This document shows positions 23,022 to 34,352 of a stretch of DNA of 64,000 nt, piece after piece. A program made the translations under genes and the position numbers. The notes under the pieces are model-generated. The model did not search any database. It had not been told where the DNA came from and worked only from the letters and a program-made list of their open reading frames with translations. This DNA comes from Capniomyces stellatus (taxonomy: Eukaryota; Kickxellomycota; Harpellomycetes; Harpellales; Legeriomycetaceae): assembly GCA_001661515.1 (NCBI GenBank), contig LUVW01000019.1, forward strand, positions 390,266-454,265, given 5' to 3'. Numbering within the stretch: the first letter of the stretch is position 1; the number at the start of each line of letters is the position of its first letter.

Positions 23022-24237
23022 ATGTTTAAGCCAGCTTTCTATCTTTTCTTCGTTCTGCTCGTATGTAAATTATATCAATGTAAGTCAAGGCACCAGTAAA
23101 TTTGTCGTACGGACACGTCGAGGTTCTAAAACACGGATACGTAGCTCTATTGAGCCAGGGGCTGTGTAGTGGCTTGTTGTTCTGACTTTTCATTGAATAT
23201 AATTGCCTTACTATAGCTGCTATAGCCGATTTCGGTCCTGAAAGTCTTACCAAACTAGCTCCTGATGTTGAGATACGGGTGGTTGTGCACAAAGGGAAGG
23301 GGCTGCAAGGTAATTAATCACTTAGAACAAGGCTTATTATTTGATGTTTATATGTGCGTGATTCAGATTAATAAAGCTCGATTAACTATCGATCATTAGT
23401 GTACTATGGAAAGAAAACAAAGATATTCTTTATTGTGAGAAATAAGTCAAACCAAGACGTTGCTTTTAACAACATACATGGCGAGTTAACTGAACCAGAC
23501 GACTTCAGCCAAGTAACTCAAAAGGTAAACGTAGCAAGTTTAGTATACGAGGCTGACCGCTATTGTCATTATTGTTTTTTTGCCAGGTATATGTCCGTGA
23601 ATTTGGCATATAGTAACATTTTCTTCTCTTTCTTTCTTTTTCCTTTTTTTTTTTTTTTGCAATGTATGAATCTAGCTTGCCAGTACAATTCCCAATCAGC
23701 TAGTGCCTGCGTTTAATAACACTGTGCTTGAGTACGAGTTCGATGTTAAAATAGGAGATGGGATGTCAGGGATCACTGTATTCTTAGTTTACAGTGACGA
23801 GGTATGGTATAGAAGTTTTACAGTCATCATTTAATGATATTTAAAAGTCGTATTTGTGACATAGTATTTACCACTGGAAATAGAGCGGTGGAAAGTGGTC
23901 GAAAGCGCCTCTAAACCAAACTGTAAATATAATCAGAATTGCCACCGATAGAACTATGGAGTATGGGATGTAAGTGGAACGAGGTCCTTTTATATTAGTT
24001 GTATCACTTTGCCACTATAAAATTGCGACATTCACCAGGAACCTTGAATATTGTCTACAGACCAAAGTAAAGAAAATTATAATAATTCAAAATAGATTAT
24101 CAAATGTGAGCACGATACTGGTTTCGGTCCTGATCATATCGCTAATTCTAGTGCTATCTACGCCCAAGCCACAGACAAAATCGCCGAAATCAAAAAAGTT
24201 CCGAGCTCCTGTAGAAGGTCTAAAAAAAGCCAACTAA
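23022..24237 (+). CDS. SSR1: Translocon-associated protein subunit alpha (TRAP-alpha / SSR1; fungal IRC22 family)
   Basis: This single-pass ER membrane protein of the Sec61-associated TRAP complex has a lumenal domain next to the translocon. Six exons join to 209 residues: 23022-23079, 23217-23309, 23400-23524, 23676-23801, 23884-23969 and 24096-24237. The N-terminus is a signal peptide (FKPAFYLFFVLLV) with a possible cut after SAIA. The lumenal domain shows DFGPESLTKLAPDVEIRV, GKKTKIFFIVRNKSN, IHGELTEPDDFSQ, VLEYEFDVKIGD and PLNQTVNIIRI, lining up with the family's KFLVGFTNKG, YPQDYQFY, FEYSF and VFNQTVTVIE. A membrane helix (STILVSVLIISLILVL) and a Lys-rich cytosolic tail follow. An alternative acceptor 9 nt downstream at exon 2 would drop three residues near the cleavage site. 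Confidence 0.85.
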
Positions 24238-25368
24238 ACTGGCTTGTTTATGTATAAATTATGCTTGGTTTTTATTATTAAACAAATATACACAAGTATT
24301 CTTTAATAGTTTACTTGCAAGTCTTTAATAAACTCTATTCCCTGCCAGTCTGGTTGGTGTCACGGACAAAAAAGTATAGTGATACAGTCTCGTGAGTTTG
24401 TAACTTTTCTTGTAATTTTTGATATGACCATGTTTAATGAGTCTCAAAGACGATCGATTGCTTTTAATTATTATTGCTACTGTCAGTATTAGTATTAGTA
24501 TTAGTATTAGTATTAGTATTGGTATTGGTATTGGTATTAGTATTAGTATTAGTATTAGTATTAGTATTAGTATTGGTATTTTAGTTGAAATATATCGACT
24601 GCTCCAGGCATACCGTCGTGGCATAATACAGCATATCATGCTACACCAACATTATGGTATAATATATCCCGCCAATATCTAGTAATTCTGCGAGAGCGAA
24701 TAAAACTGATCGAGCAAGCAGAGATTGTGTTTGTTGGTTAAGTTTGGGCTAAACAAGTAAGGGGTAAAAATCTAAAGCCACGGTCGATTTTAGTGTTTTT
24801 ATTTGGGTAATAATAACTGGGGGTAATGCTACCTTAGATTAGCAGTAAAAACCCGATTAATGGCTCGATTATATATATTTTTATTTTATTAAAATTAAAG
24901 GCTAGATTTTAACAAATGCAAACTTGGCTTCTCAAACACAAAATATAGATATTTTAAATGCAGTTAGAGCATCCTATATTTTTTTTCGGCTGGAATTCCT
25001 GTTTGCCTGAGGCTAAAAGTTTTTTTGACAAGTGAAATAACCAAGAGGGATTTATATCTGCGATTTAAAAGGCTGGCCGTACAAGTATAATGTGTTGTGT
25101 GGATAAAAGCAAAACGAATGTTAATCAAAATTTAAAGGAACACTCGTACTAAAAATAGTTGGGAAAGGCACTAGAAATATATCTTGTGAATTTTTAATTG
25201 TATTGCCAAAATCAGTAGCCCCACAATAAATTGCGAAACTTTGCAGGTGGTTGGATTATCATCGTCTCAAACATTTGCTTTCTCTTGTTTATACTGCAGC
25301 CGATAACGCAGCCCTTTGTTAATACGGAATAAAGCGAGAAAAGAAAGGAGAGACTTGGCTGGAGCGAA
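24238..25368. other. Intergenic between TRAP-alpha and LDB17
   Basis: The stretch contains the hexamer microsatellite at 24485-24580. The rest is A+T-rich with no recognised gene. Confidence 0.55.
24485..24580. repeat. Hexanucleotide microsatellite (AGTATT)n
   Basis: Sixteen 6-bp units run without interruption. Most are AGTATT; four are GGTATT (a block of three and the last unit). The tract is noncoding and likely to vary in copy number. Confidence 0.95.
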
Positions 25369-25681
25369 ATGACAAGCTTTGATCCAAAGATATTGATAGG
25401 TTTGTAATTTAATATGCTAAGTATTGGTGTTAAAACTGTTATAAATTGAAACAAAATTGCCAGGAGGCCGTACAACTACTCGAGCGAGTGCTAACTTGAA
25501 GCCTCTTCACTCTTATTTTGTTTTGGGTATTAGATATAGCCAATAATCCTGTGTTTGATGGCGAAGGTAGCGTATCTTTTATTGATATACAAAATGGAGT
25601 GGATTGGTATATAAACTCACTTGCCACACACTTTCAAGGTAAAAGAACAGATGTTTGATTTGTTTTTGTTTTTGTTTTTGT

Positions 25682-25713
<32 letters not shown>

Positions 25714-27342
25714 ATGTTTGTGATAAAGGTATTTTTATAGAAAAACAGGTCTCATGGCTTAAAAGACAGTATTTTTTATAATATAAAAAAACAAACTAAT
25801 AGAAGAGGAAGCTTGGATGGAAGTGGAGTTTGAGCGTATTTGTTATACACTGTTTGAATCGAAACTGTACACCAATTTCCGCACTCAGGTGGTGTCTTGG
25901 ATAATAAAACGAGCATTGTTGGCTGGGGTAACATATTTCAAATACAAGTGTACCCAACTGATAACACAACGCTTTTTATTTCTGTTGACAATACAATGCT
26001 TTTGCTAACTTGGCTCTACTGATGTTTTATTGTATTCCAGGAGTCAGAGCCCTATCCAAAAGAGCTATGGGTGGAGTTTATTTTGCTGATTCTATCAGGC
26101 CAAATGGACACAAACACCTATAGAGTTTGTAACGGAAAGTCGATGTTTGCAACACTGCACAAAGTTATAATGCTATCTACTGGTAAGTCGATTTCAAAGT
26201 TTAGCTTGATAGACCGACACTGGCCGACCATAACATCTAAACTTTGACAATACATATATCTATCTAAAAGACAATTTCTGGTGTGAATAATTACTAGAGC
26301 GGCTGACCAAGTTTGCAGCCATTTCCTTGGCTAGCTGTATCTGTTTAAACTCCAAAATCAGTCCAGCGGATTTATGGAATGCTGAAAATGAGTTGTTGGA
26401 ATATCTGCTGGGCTATATCGAGGAAACTGCAAATTATAAAAACGATTACCATACCTCAGAGGCAACAAAACTTGTGCTATACTTGGATTATCAACGACAG
26501 AACGACAGAAGAGACTCTAGACCGATGGTTGAAAATCAGTTGGATAGATTTTCAAGGATACATGGAAACCAGGACCACATTAAAAGGAGCTTGTCAACAA
26601 ACTTTGAGGGCGGCGAATATAGCACAGAGGATATGATATCGCCGCTATTATCGTTGCTAATTGGTAGAATAAGCAACAGCAAGGCTTTTAGTGAGAATAT
26701 TGTGTTTTTTTTGAATCGAGAGCCGGAGGTAAAAGTACTTGTGATAATACTGGAGTTTCTGCAGCGGGCCTTCAAGTGTAAAAAAATGGAGCTGTTTTTT
26801 TATACGGGCGATTTGTGTATCTTGGTTGATTTATTTCTGCGAGAATTGTCTGCAATATCCGAATCAGAGTACATGGTAATTTGACGCAGTATACATAATT
26901 GTTTTTTTTACTTTTATAAACTTTGATTTATTGTACAGCCATGCTTACTAATCCTGGAATTTGTATTTACTAGCTCATTCAACTGTATATAAAGGCGTTT
27001 AATGCGCTGCTACTGACATCTCAGTACTCGAGCAGCAAACATAGGCTAGACGAGGCTGTTGTTTTGTTGGTTAGTATGCTTAGAAGACTGTTAGAGGATC
27101 AGTCAGAAACGCCAGTTGAGGGAAACTCGGTTACTTTTGCTACGAATATGAGAGAAAATATCAATAAGTCTGCTATGGGAATGCACGTAAACGGCCATGT
27201 ATCTCATCCAAACGACGCTGCAAAACTACTTGATAGCACAAAACACAGATCAGTTTATGACCGGCGTACTACCCGGAAATGCATCGAGCTGGCACTGAAG
27301 AGGTGCAGAGAGATAAAGTTTAACTCCAGCGCCAATTCTTGA
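25369..27342 (+). CDS. LDB17: SPIN90/Ldb17/Dip1-type Arp2/3 activator (leucine-rich DUF2013)
   Basis: Proteins of this family activate Arp2/3 to make unbranched seed filaments at endocytic actin patches. Six exons join in phase to 449 residues: 25369-25399, 25534-25638, 25803-25927, 26041-26182, 26298-25875+1000 (that is, 26298-26875) and 26974-27342. The N-terminal half reads as an armadillo-like helical repeat (NGVDWYINSLATHF, ELWVEFILLILSGQMD, LTKFAAISLASCI). The recognisable family block lies across the last junction: VLVIILEFLQRAF, FFYTGDLCILVDLFLRELS, then LIQLYIKAFNALLLTSQY and LDEAVVLLVSMLRR. This matches the family pattern FFYTNDL-VLVD-IREL-YLRVL-PLL. Exon 3 could end earlier, at a GTGGTG donor, without changing frame. 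Function is inferred from the family. Confidence 0.75.
25654..25721. repeat. (GTTTTT)n microsatellite in an LDB17 intron
   Basis: About seven GTTTTT units grade into GTTTAT units. The whole repeat lies in the intron at 25639-25802. Confidence 0.85.
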
Positions 27343-29630
27343 TAAATTGCGTTTTAGTAGCTAAAACCGCATCTACTTTTTCTAAAATAGTATCGTTAGC
27401 GAGTGTTTGTACTGCATACGTTTATTGGAATTTTGGCATAATTGGTATATGGAATGGATGACTTTTGGACCTCCTTTATTTGGTTTATACGTTTATTTAG
27501 TTATTGCGTTATGTTTAGTTAGGTTTCTTTATTTTACATTTAGTAGTTTTTTTTTTTGAAATCCATTTTAGCTGTTTTATTTATTTCTTTATTTTACATT
27601 TTGGCTTCTATACTCATTTATTTGTTTTGTTTGTTATTATACTGTCTTTTTTAACTTGGACAAACACTGGATTTGAGTATTAAAAAATGGACTTATCAAT
27701 GAAATTTTATAACTTGAAATAGTCGGTTCCAGCGATCCAAAAAAGACAATTTTCTATCTTAGTTGAGCAACACCAATAGTGCGTTTATTTGCTTAACTAC
27801 TACAGACTATTATAAGGCGTTTGTTGCCATTAGTGTTGTTTTTATTTTTATGGGCTTAATTTATAATGCAATTAAAAATAGACTTTTGTTACATGACAAT
27901 TTATTTCTCACGTAATGACAAAACTGATTTACCAATTGCAATAAAAAAGGCTTTCCTTTTCAGAAACAAGATGTTCCTTTATAGGTATTAAACTCCAATT
28001 AATGCTTGTAAAAAAAGAAAGAAGAAAAGATATAGTGTTGCTTGCGGGGTAAAAAAGTTGTCTTGGCCTTGAATTATATTTCTGCTGTGCAAAAACTGAC
28101 TAGTTGGAGGGTTGTTACTCTAAAACAGCTACTAGTTCACAGCTGTACCAAAGCCAAAGTTGTTTACACTATTTACAAGTGAAAGCATATATTGATACTG
28201 TGGCCTTTTAGGCGGGACTTGTTCTTACTTCTGTAGACTATAAAGCAGACCTTGCTATGGTTATGCGCTAGCAGAATGATACCGGTACACTTGTTGATGG
28301 CACAGTATTTAAGTGTTCTAGAATCAAGATATCAGCTTGTATAGCTTAATGTCTTCTAATAAAAATAGACGCGATAATATGTTTATGCAGCCTGTGAGTC
28401 TGGATAGACCCAGCTAGGTCTGAACAAGTCTGAATGATGGTTTGGCAACAACATGCCCTTAATAGGAAATAAATGGTTGCGCATTTATAAGAACTATTTT
28501 CAAATTACAATAAAATTTGACTAGGCTGTATATCTAATGCTCTAGCTCAAATCAACGAATGTAGACAAAAGTTCTAAACCAACATACTCCTTGCAAAAAG
28601 GCATTATTATGTAAAACAACGATGATTATCAGGCGCTTAGAAAAACGTTGAAATAAATCCTGAAATGAAAGTCAACGCTATTTATCCAACTGTGAATTCA
28701 TGTGTATTTACATATTTCAAGAGTGAGAGTACTTATATTGGCAGATTCGGTCTATTAGGTCTTTGGATATATAGACTTACCAAAATGAGTTTACATTGGA
28801 TGGATGGGGAATGAAACTGTGAATGGACTAAGTCTCGGGACATTTTGTCAGTGTTTTATCAAAAGAAAACAACTTGGGCAATACTAACCTAAATTTTTAA
28901 TTGCTCTGAATTGCAATTCATATAAATTATAGTTTTGCACACATTGGGCGAATAAATGTCTTTATTGGGATTATCAAATCCAAGCCAATTTTAACATTAT
29001 CTAATCGCTTTTGCAATCAAAGGCTTGACTTGCACAGTTCTTGCAACTTTTTTTTTAAATTTTTTTTATGAAAAAGACAAATAGAACGGAGTGTATATAC
29101 ACGGAGTGTACTTTCTTTAATTGATTCAAATAGTACTTATTCCAAAGTCACCAAGACTAGCCTTAGGAAGAAACAGTAAAAAAAAGATTCCAGAACAGAT
29201 ACATTTAGTTGTGAATTCCAAGGGCATAGACAATAAGCGCGCAAATTACTAGAATAAAAGCTATCTTGACGGACATATAGTAATAGGGCCTACCCCAAAT
29301 AAAACACAGACATCATATTTACTAGATAAGCGCATTGCAGTTATAACTCGTATACGGCTGACTAAACACGAATAGCCTGTATTCAGAAATTCAATAACCT
29401 ACTCTCTCCTAAGACCAAGAAATAAATAAAAAGCAAGTATAATTAGAATTAGGGCGAGAATTGGATAGTATTAGTAAAAAACAGGCCTATATACAACTCT
29501 GGCTGCTGTTGAGTAGCCCGTAATCGATTAGTATGAGCAAAACGATAAAACTTATCTGAAGACAACTATACAATCAAGCGAGATACAAAGTATAGACTAT
29601 ATAAGGGCAGAATAAATAAACAAGCAAAAG
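27343..29630. other. Intergenic, about 2.3 kb, no gene recognised
   Basis: The left part is T-rich (27480-27640) and probably includes the LDB17 3' UTR. A TATATAAG element at 29598-29605 lies about 30 bp before the SEC2-like ATG. No RNA gene or spliced gene could be supported. Confidence 0.5.
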
Positions 29631-32600
29631 ATGACTTATCAGAGGAGATTTAGAAGAGAGAGTGCAAAGGAATTAGGGGGGGAGGACTCATTGAGTCAAG
29701 AAGATACCGGAAATGCATCGAATACTCGTGAAGTGAATAGGTTTGGGGGCACTGACAATGGATTCCGGAGTGGTAATAACAAGGCGCACAAACTATTGTA
29801 TCAGGAAAATGCTTACGGTGGTATAAATATACCCAATAGTCAGTATATACAATCGGGCATATCTTATGAGGCACCAACTGACCATCATAGCCACCGGGAG
29901 ATAGTCAAACATATAAGAGACACCAAATTTTCTCAGATAGGCAACATGTCGCCACCAATGGTGAGCCCTAGAAGAAAAAGAAGCCAGACGAGTAGCCAAA
30001 CCAAAAGGCTGGATAGACCAGGCTATGGGGTAGGCAAAGAGAGGGAGGAAGAGTTTTATTTTTTACAAAACCGAGAAGAAAAAAAGCAGTACGGAGAGGC
30101 TAGAAGTAGCGTGAGACTAAGAAATGAATCTAAAACATCAAATGCGATTCGTGAAAAAACCGTGGGTAAAAGCGAAATAAAAAACAGAGAAAGCGTGAGC
30201 GATTTGCTAAGCAGAAAGGCGTCGATTATGGATTACTACTCAAAAAGAAGCACGGCCAATGCTGACAGCAAAGGTAATAAAGGCAGCTTGAGCGCTAAAG
30301 GGGGGGTAAAATTGAGACAGCTAATAAAAGACAGCAGGAGTCATCCGTTAAAAGAAAATGCTGAAATATCAAAGACCAGCGCGGAAGTGAAGAAGGATAC
30401 CAGTGACAATGTTGTTGAGGCTGAAGAGAATAAAGGCGCGGAGTGTTTTATAAGAATAACGAAAGGAAAGGGGCACCTTACTGGGAAAAAGGACACAGAC
30501 CCGTATTTAAAAGACAATGATTTAATGGGAAAAAGAGAGGATGGAGGCGGTATGGACAGTGTGTTTATTAGCAGGGAAACATCTAAAAGCTACACCGCAC
30601 GCCAAAACGATGCAATTTTGGACCATCAAAAGGGCTACGCCAATAAGAACGTGGATGCAGCTAGAGGCGAGAGATTTTATGAGTATGCAAAACCAGAAGA
30701 AAGTAAGGGTAAAGGAGAGTTGGCACATTTGCACAATGAAGTTGTGGAAGGACTGGTTGAAACACTTCATGAAGAACGGTATAAAGCGGGATTGGAGCCC
30801 GAAAAGGACAAACGCTTGTTGTATGACTTGGAGAGTGATATAAAACTAAACAGTAAGCGTTTGAATCTGCTTGAGCTTAAGAAGGGCGTTAGTGTAGGTG
30901 TAGTAAAGGACGTAGTGCTGTCAGATGGTGGGGAACTGAGTGGAGATTTGGTAGGCGTAACTAGAGGAAGATCGTATAGTATCCCTGAGAAGGTGATAAG
31001 GGAACTGGGCGCTAGCGCTACTGCAAGCAGCGTATTGTCTCAAAGTTTTGTAGCTGGTGATGTGGACGACGCGCATAGTGCGAAATCGATTGGGGAAAAG
31101 TCAGTGGATTTTGATGTTAAGCCTGAAAAGGCGCTATACAACGGTCAAGAGGGGTATGATAGCTCGGACCTTAAGATAAGCGAGAATGGTATCAAAGTGG
31201 TAAGACACAAGACCACAGGGTTAGAGGATAGAGTTGTACATGCTGGCAGAGCAACAGAGATTGGACCGGATGGATTATCGAAGCTTGGTTTTGGGATAAA
31301 TAGCAACGGTGTTAATCTAGAGCCGACGGGTATCCACTTAGAAAGCGACAAGGTCAAACCGGATGTCGGTAGGGCGAGTATGTCAAGAAGATCCAGTCTG
31401 GAAAAGCTTGAGTCTATAATCATGAGTGAAAAAAGAGCCAATAGAGAGAAGAAGGAAAGTAGTGAAAAAGAAGCAATTGTGCAACTGAGAAATAGCTTGG
31501 AAAAGAGAGGTAGTGTTGAGAAGAGGAACAGTGCTGAGAAGAGGAACAGCGCTGAGGGGAGGAGCAGTGTTGATAAGAGGAACAGCGCTGAGGGGAGGAA
31601 TAGTGTTGATAGTAACGGGGTTAGAGGAGAAAATGCCAGACTAGAAAGAGAGCTAATCTTAGAAATAAAAAATAGGTTTGGGGGGATGGATATGGGACCT
31701 ACTCCCAGTATGGACACTGTGGAATTTGACAAGAGTAGGAATAAAGGCGGGGATGATAGAAAACACAGTGTAGACGAAAAAATATATTCGGATAGGGTTC
31801 TGGGCATTGAAAGCAAGCTGGGCGTGGATAATGTGGTGGGTATGACAAAACGGACAAGTTTGAACAATGAACCAGATGCAGAGAAGAGGGTTAGTTTAGA
31901 AAAGGTTTCAGGGTTAGAGAAAAGGTCGAGTTCGAGTTATAGAACAAGCACTGATAAGAGATCAAGTTTGGGAATCAATAATAGCACGAAAAAGACAAAG
32001 AACTTGACAAGCGACACAAATGTTGACAATAGGGACAACGTGGATGGGGCGGTGGTAGGGGGAAAAGGTTTCAAGGCGGAGAGTCGTTCTGTTGATAGCA
32101 GAATCAGCAGACCAAGAGCCGAGACCAGCTTTGCGGTTGGCAGTAATAAGGAGAGAGGGTGGACATCGAAGTCAACGAGGCGATATCTGAACCCAAGCGA
32201 CTCGGAAAATGAGCTCATATACTTGAATCGGTCGAGCGATTATAAAGCTTGGAAAAGGGATGATATTCCTTCCTCAGCCAGCGAGTTTAATGTGGATAAG
32301 ACAAAGAAAAAGGGGTTTTTTAACTTGGATTTTACAATGCTTTATTCAAAGGGAGACAATGATGCACAAGCTACAGACAACGACAAGTCAGAGAATGTTA
32401 GGAGAATGAGAAGAACCAAATCAAGTGTTGATACGACGGGCTTAGCAAATAGAGTTGAGGACGGGATTGAGTCACAGCCAACTAAGAAGAGCTCAGGAGA
32501 ATATAAACGTGAGATAGACTCGATGAAGAAAAGAATAGCGGAGATGGATCTTGAGTTTATTAGAATAAAAAATTTGGAGTTTAAATCAAATGAAGAGCTG

Positions 32601-33893
32601 GAGGCAAAAACACAGCAGCTGAAGATAACAAACGCGAAGCTCGAAAATGCAATAAAGGACAAAGAAGACTTTGAAAACGAGCTGGAGGAGCTTACGCAGG
32701 CTTTGTTTAGTGAAGCAAACGAGATGGTTTCTGTTGAGAAAAAGGGACGATATGAAGCTGAGATGGCGAATAAGGAGTTATTGGAAAGGATTAGGGTGCT
32801 GGAGGAAATGAATTCAGAGTATAAAAAAGTAAACACTCTGCTGGGGTCTCAGCAAGACATCCACAGCCCTGGGACTGCCAACGAGGCTAATACAAGACGC
32901 AGAAAGAGCCATAGCCCTAATTTGGCGAGTGACACTGGAGTCAAAAACAAAAATTTGCGGTTGTTAATCCACTTTATAGAGTTTGTCAACAAACATGTGC
33001 CAAACAGCAGGCTTTTGCAAGCGCACGGAAGGCAAAAGAAGTTGAAAAGTAAAACTGGGAGTAAGAGGAAAGAAAAGTTCAATATTAACAACAGGTGTGC
33101 GCTGAAAAGAAGCATACATGCGAGAAAAAGTACGGTTCGGGTTGATGACGAACCCGGTGTTTGGAGTCGCTCCAAGTTTGTAAAGACATTGTTGTTGAGT
33201 AACGGCTATCTTAGCCTGGATAGAAAAACAAAGTGGTTTGCAAAGCTGGTTATCGACTCCATTGTCTGCGGATCATACAAACTCGAGCTCTTGGGCATTG
33301 AAAACGCAAAGAAATGCACGTTTTTCCCATCAGAAGATGCCAAATTGACATTGAGTTTATTCAGGGCTGGTCATACAGTGAGGTCAGAGTACTACTTGAG
33401 TGAAGTGTGTGCTCTGAAGTTCTACAACTTGGTCAGCCTAATCAGCTATATCACACAGTGCCTTGATAAGATTAGCAAAAAGGCAAAAACAGCCCGAAAA
33501 GGAAGAACCGCGACAAGATCGAGGTACTTTTCATCCCATAGTTGCACCGCTAAAATGGGCTTCTTTTTGAAAATCGGTGTTGTGGTTTACTACTTGCAGT
33601 CGATTTGCAAGCACCAAAGCTCTTTGGGTTTGCTGAGCATAATCCCATCGCCAATCAACACACGTATTTCCAAGAACATATCAACAGAATCCGAACAGAC
33701 AGTACAGATTCCAGAATTGACCCCTATTAATACCTCTGTCCGCGAGTCTCCGACCTCGCTTTTGCCTAATGTAAACGGAAGTACCATCAGCAGCAGAATT
33801 TATGACACCCTTCCGGAAAAAACTGGGTCGACTCCCAATACATTGGGTGTCCAGATAAGCACTTTAGGTCTAGGCATAAACTTTGACGATTAA
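29631..33893 (+). CDS. SEC2: Sec2/Rabin-type Rab guanine-nucleotide exchange factor
   Basis: Sec2 loads GTP onto Sec4/Rab8 on secretory vesicles bound for sites of growth. The gene is one exon of 1,420 codons. Residues 1 to about 950 are low-complexity and charged (Ser, Lys, Asn, Asp), with an octapeptide-like repeat (KRNSAEKR, GRSSVDKR) near 630-670. Residues about 957-1065 form the GEF coiled coil with the family's core ELEELTQALFSEANEMVSVE, to be compared with ELEELT.SLFEEANKMV. Residues about 1119-1290 match the conserved C-terminal domain of Sec2/Rabin proteins (LVIDSIVCGSYKLELL, FRAGHTVRSEYYLS, VCALKFYNLVSLISYI). The tail is Ser/Thr/Pro-rich. The protein is about twice the length of yeast Sec2 because of its N-terminal extension. 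It converges with the bleomycin hydrolase gene. Confidence 0.85.
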   Translation: MTYQRRFRRESAKELGGEDSLSQEDTGNASNTREVNRFGGTDNGFRSGNNKAHKLLYQENAYGGINIPNSQYIQSGISYEAPTDHHSHREIVKHIRDTKFSQIGNMSPPMVSPRRKRSQTSSQTKRLDRPGYGVGKEREEEFYFLQNREEKKQYGEARSSVRLRNESKTSNAIREKTVGKSEIKNRESVSDLLSRKASIMDYYSKRSTANADSKGNKGSLSAKGGVKLRQLIKDSRSHPLKENAEISKTSAEVKKDTSDNVVEAEENKGAECFIRITKGKGHLTGKKDTDPYLKDNDLMGKREDGGGMDSVFISRETSKSYTARQNDAILDHQKGYANKNVDAARGERFYEYAKPEESKGKGELAHLHNEVVEGLVETLHEERYKAGLEPEKDKRLLYDLESDIKLNSKRLNLLELKKGVSVGVVKDVVLSDGGELSGDLVGVTRGRSYSIPEKVIRELGASATASSVLSQSFVAGDVDDAHSAKSIGEKSVDFDVKPEKALYNGQEGYDSSDLKISENGIKVVRHKTTGLEDRVVHAGRATEIGPDGLSKLGFGINSNGVNLEPTGIHLESDKVKPDVGRASMSRRSSLEKLESIIMSEKRANREKKESSEKEAIVQLRNSLEKRGSVEKRNSAEKRNSAEGRSSVDKRNSAEGRNSVDSNGVRGENARLERELILEIKNRFGGMDMGPTPSMDTVEFDKSRNKGGDDRKHSVDEKIYSDRVLGIESKLGVDNVVGMTKRTSLNNEPDAEKRVSLEKVSGLEKRSSSSYRTSTDKRSSLGINNSTKKTKNLTSDTNVDNRDNVDGAVVGGKGFKAESRSVDSRISRPRAETSFAVGSNKERGWTSKSTRRYLNPSDSENELIYLNRSSDYKAWKRDDIPSSASEFNVDKTKKKGFFNLDFTMLYSKGDNDAQATDNDKSENVRRMRRTKSSVDTTGLANRVEDGIESQPTKKSSGEYKREIDSMKKRIAEMDLEFIRIKNLEFKSNEELEAKTQQLKITNAKLENAIKDKEDFENELEELTQALFSEANEMVSVEKKGRYEAEMANKELLERIRVLEEMNSEYKKVNTLLGSQQDIHSPGTANEANTRRRKSHSPNLASDTGVKNKNLRLLIHFIEFVNKHVPNSRLLQAHGRQKKLKSKTGSKRKEKFNINNRCALKRSIHARKSTVRVDDEPGVWSRSKFVKTLLLSNGYLSLDRKTKWFAKLVIDSIVCGSYKLELLGIENAKKCTFFPSEDAKLTLSLFRAGHTVRSEYYLSEVCALKFYNLVSLISYITQCLDKISKKAKTARKGRTATRSRYFSSHSCTAKMGFFLKIGVVVYYLQSICKHQSSLGLLSIIPSPINTRISKNISTESEQTVQIPELTPINTSVRESPTSLLPNVNGSTISSRIYDTLPEKTGSTPNTLGVQISTLGLGINFDD
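31495..31611 (+). repeat. Coding tandem repeat in the SEC2-like gene
   Basis: About five copies of a roughly 24-bp unit encode variants of EKRNSAEG / DKRNSAEG / GRNSVD. The DNA copies (GAGAAGAGGAACAGTGCT type) are nearly identical, suggesting recent slippage rather than selection on protein alone. Each unit carries an RxS-type site that basophilic kinases could use. Confidence 0.8.
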
Positions 33894-34352
33894 TTGGGTT
33901 TACCCTTTGTTTTGCTCTTTTTTTCCTTCTTGTTTTGCATTTAAAAAATAAAAACACCAACGAGATACTTTGTAATAGAACATAATTTTAAGCTGTTTAC
34001 ACTGTTTTAAACATTTTGGTGTTATCTCTTAGTTTGATCTATATGTTTTAATGCGAACCAAAACAAAATCACACTCTGTAAAAAAAGGGGAAAAGACGAG
34101 TTAAAAGTGCAACCATTGCACAATAACTATAAATCGTTTTTTTTTTAAAAAAAAAAAGCAGGAAACAACGAAACATATATATGGAGCAACCCTTGTCAAT
34201 AATGATGAGATAAATACGCAGAAAAGAGTTTATTGGCATTATTAGCCATCAAAAAGTATAAAATCATTAGGAAATAAATATAGAAACTTGATGGTCTGCT
34301 AATACAGGTTGGACGTTTGGAGTACAAAAATATATTAAAATACAGAAGCCGG
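33894..34352. other. Intergenic, convergent 3' ends of SEC2 and BLH1
   Basis: The stretch has T and A tracts at 34137-34158 and AATAAA-like motifs (for example AAAAAATAAAAAC near 33943). No gene is present. Confidence 0.65.

Noticed and set aside
31145..31867. 240-codon minus-strand frame opposite the SEC2-like gene
   Set aside because: It is the antisense shadow of the Lys/Ser-rich repeats; Leu/Ser-rich composition and no motif.
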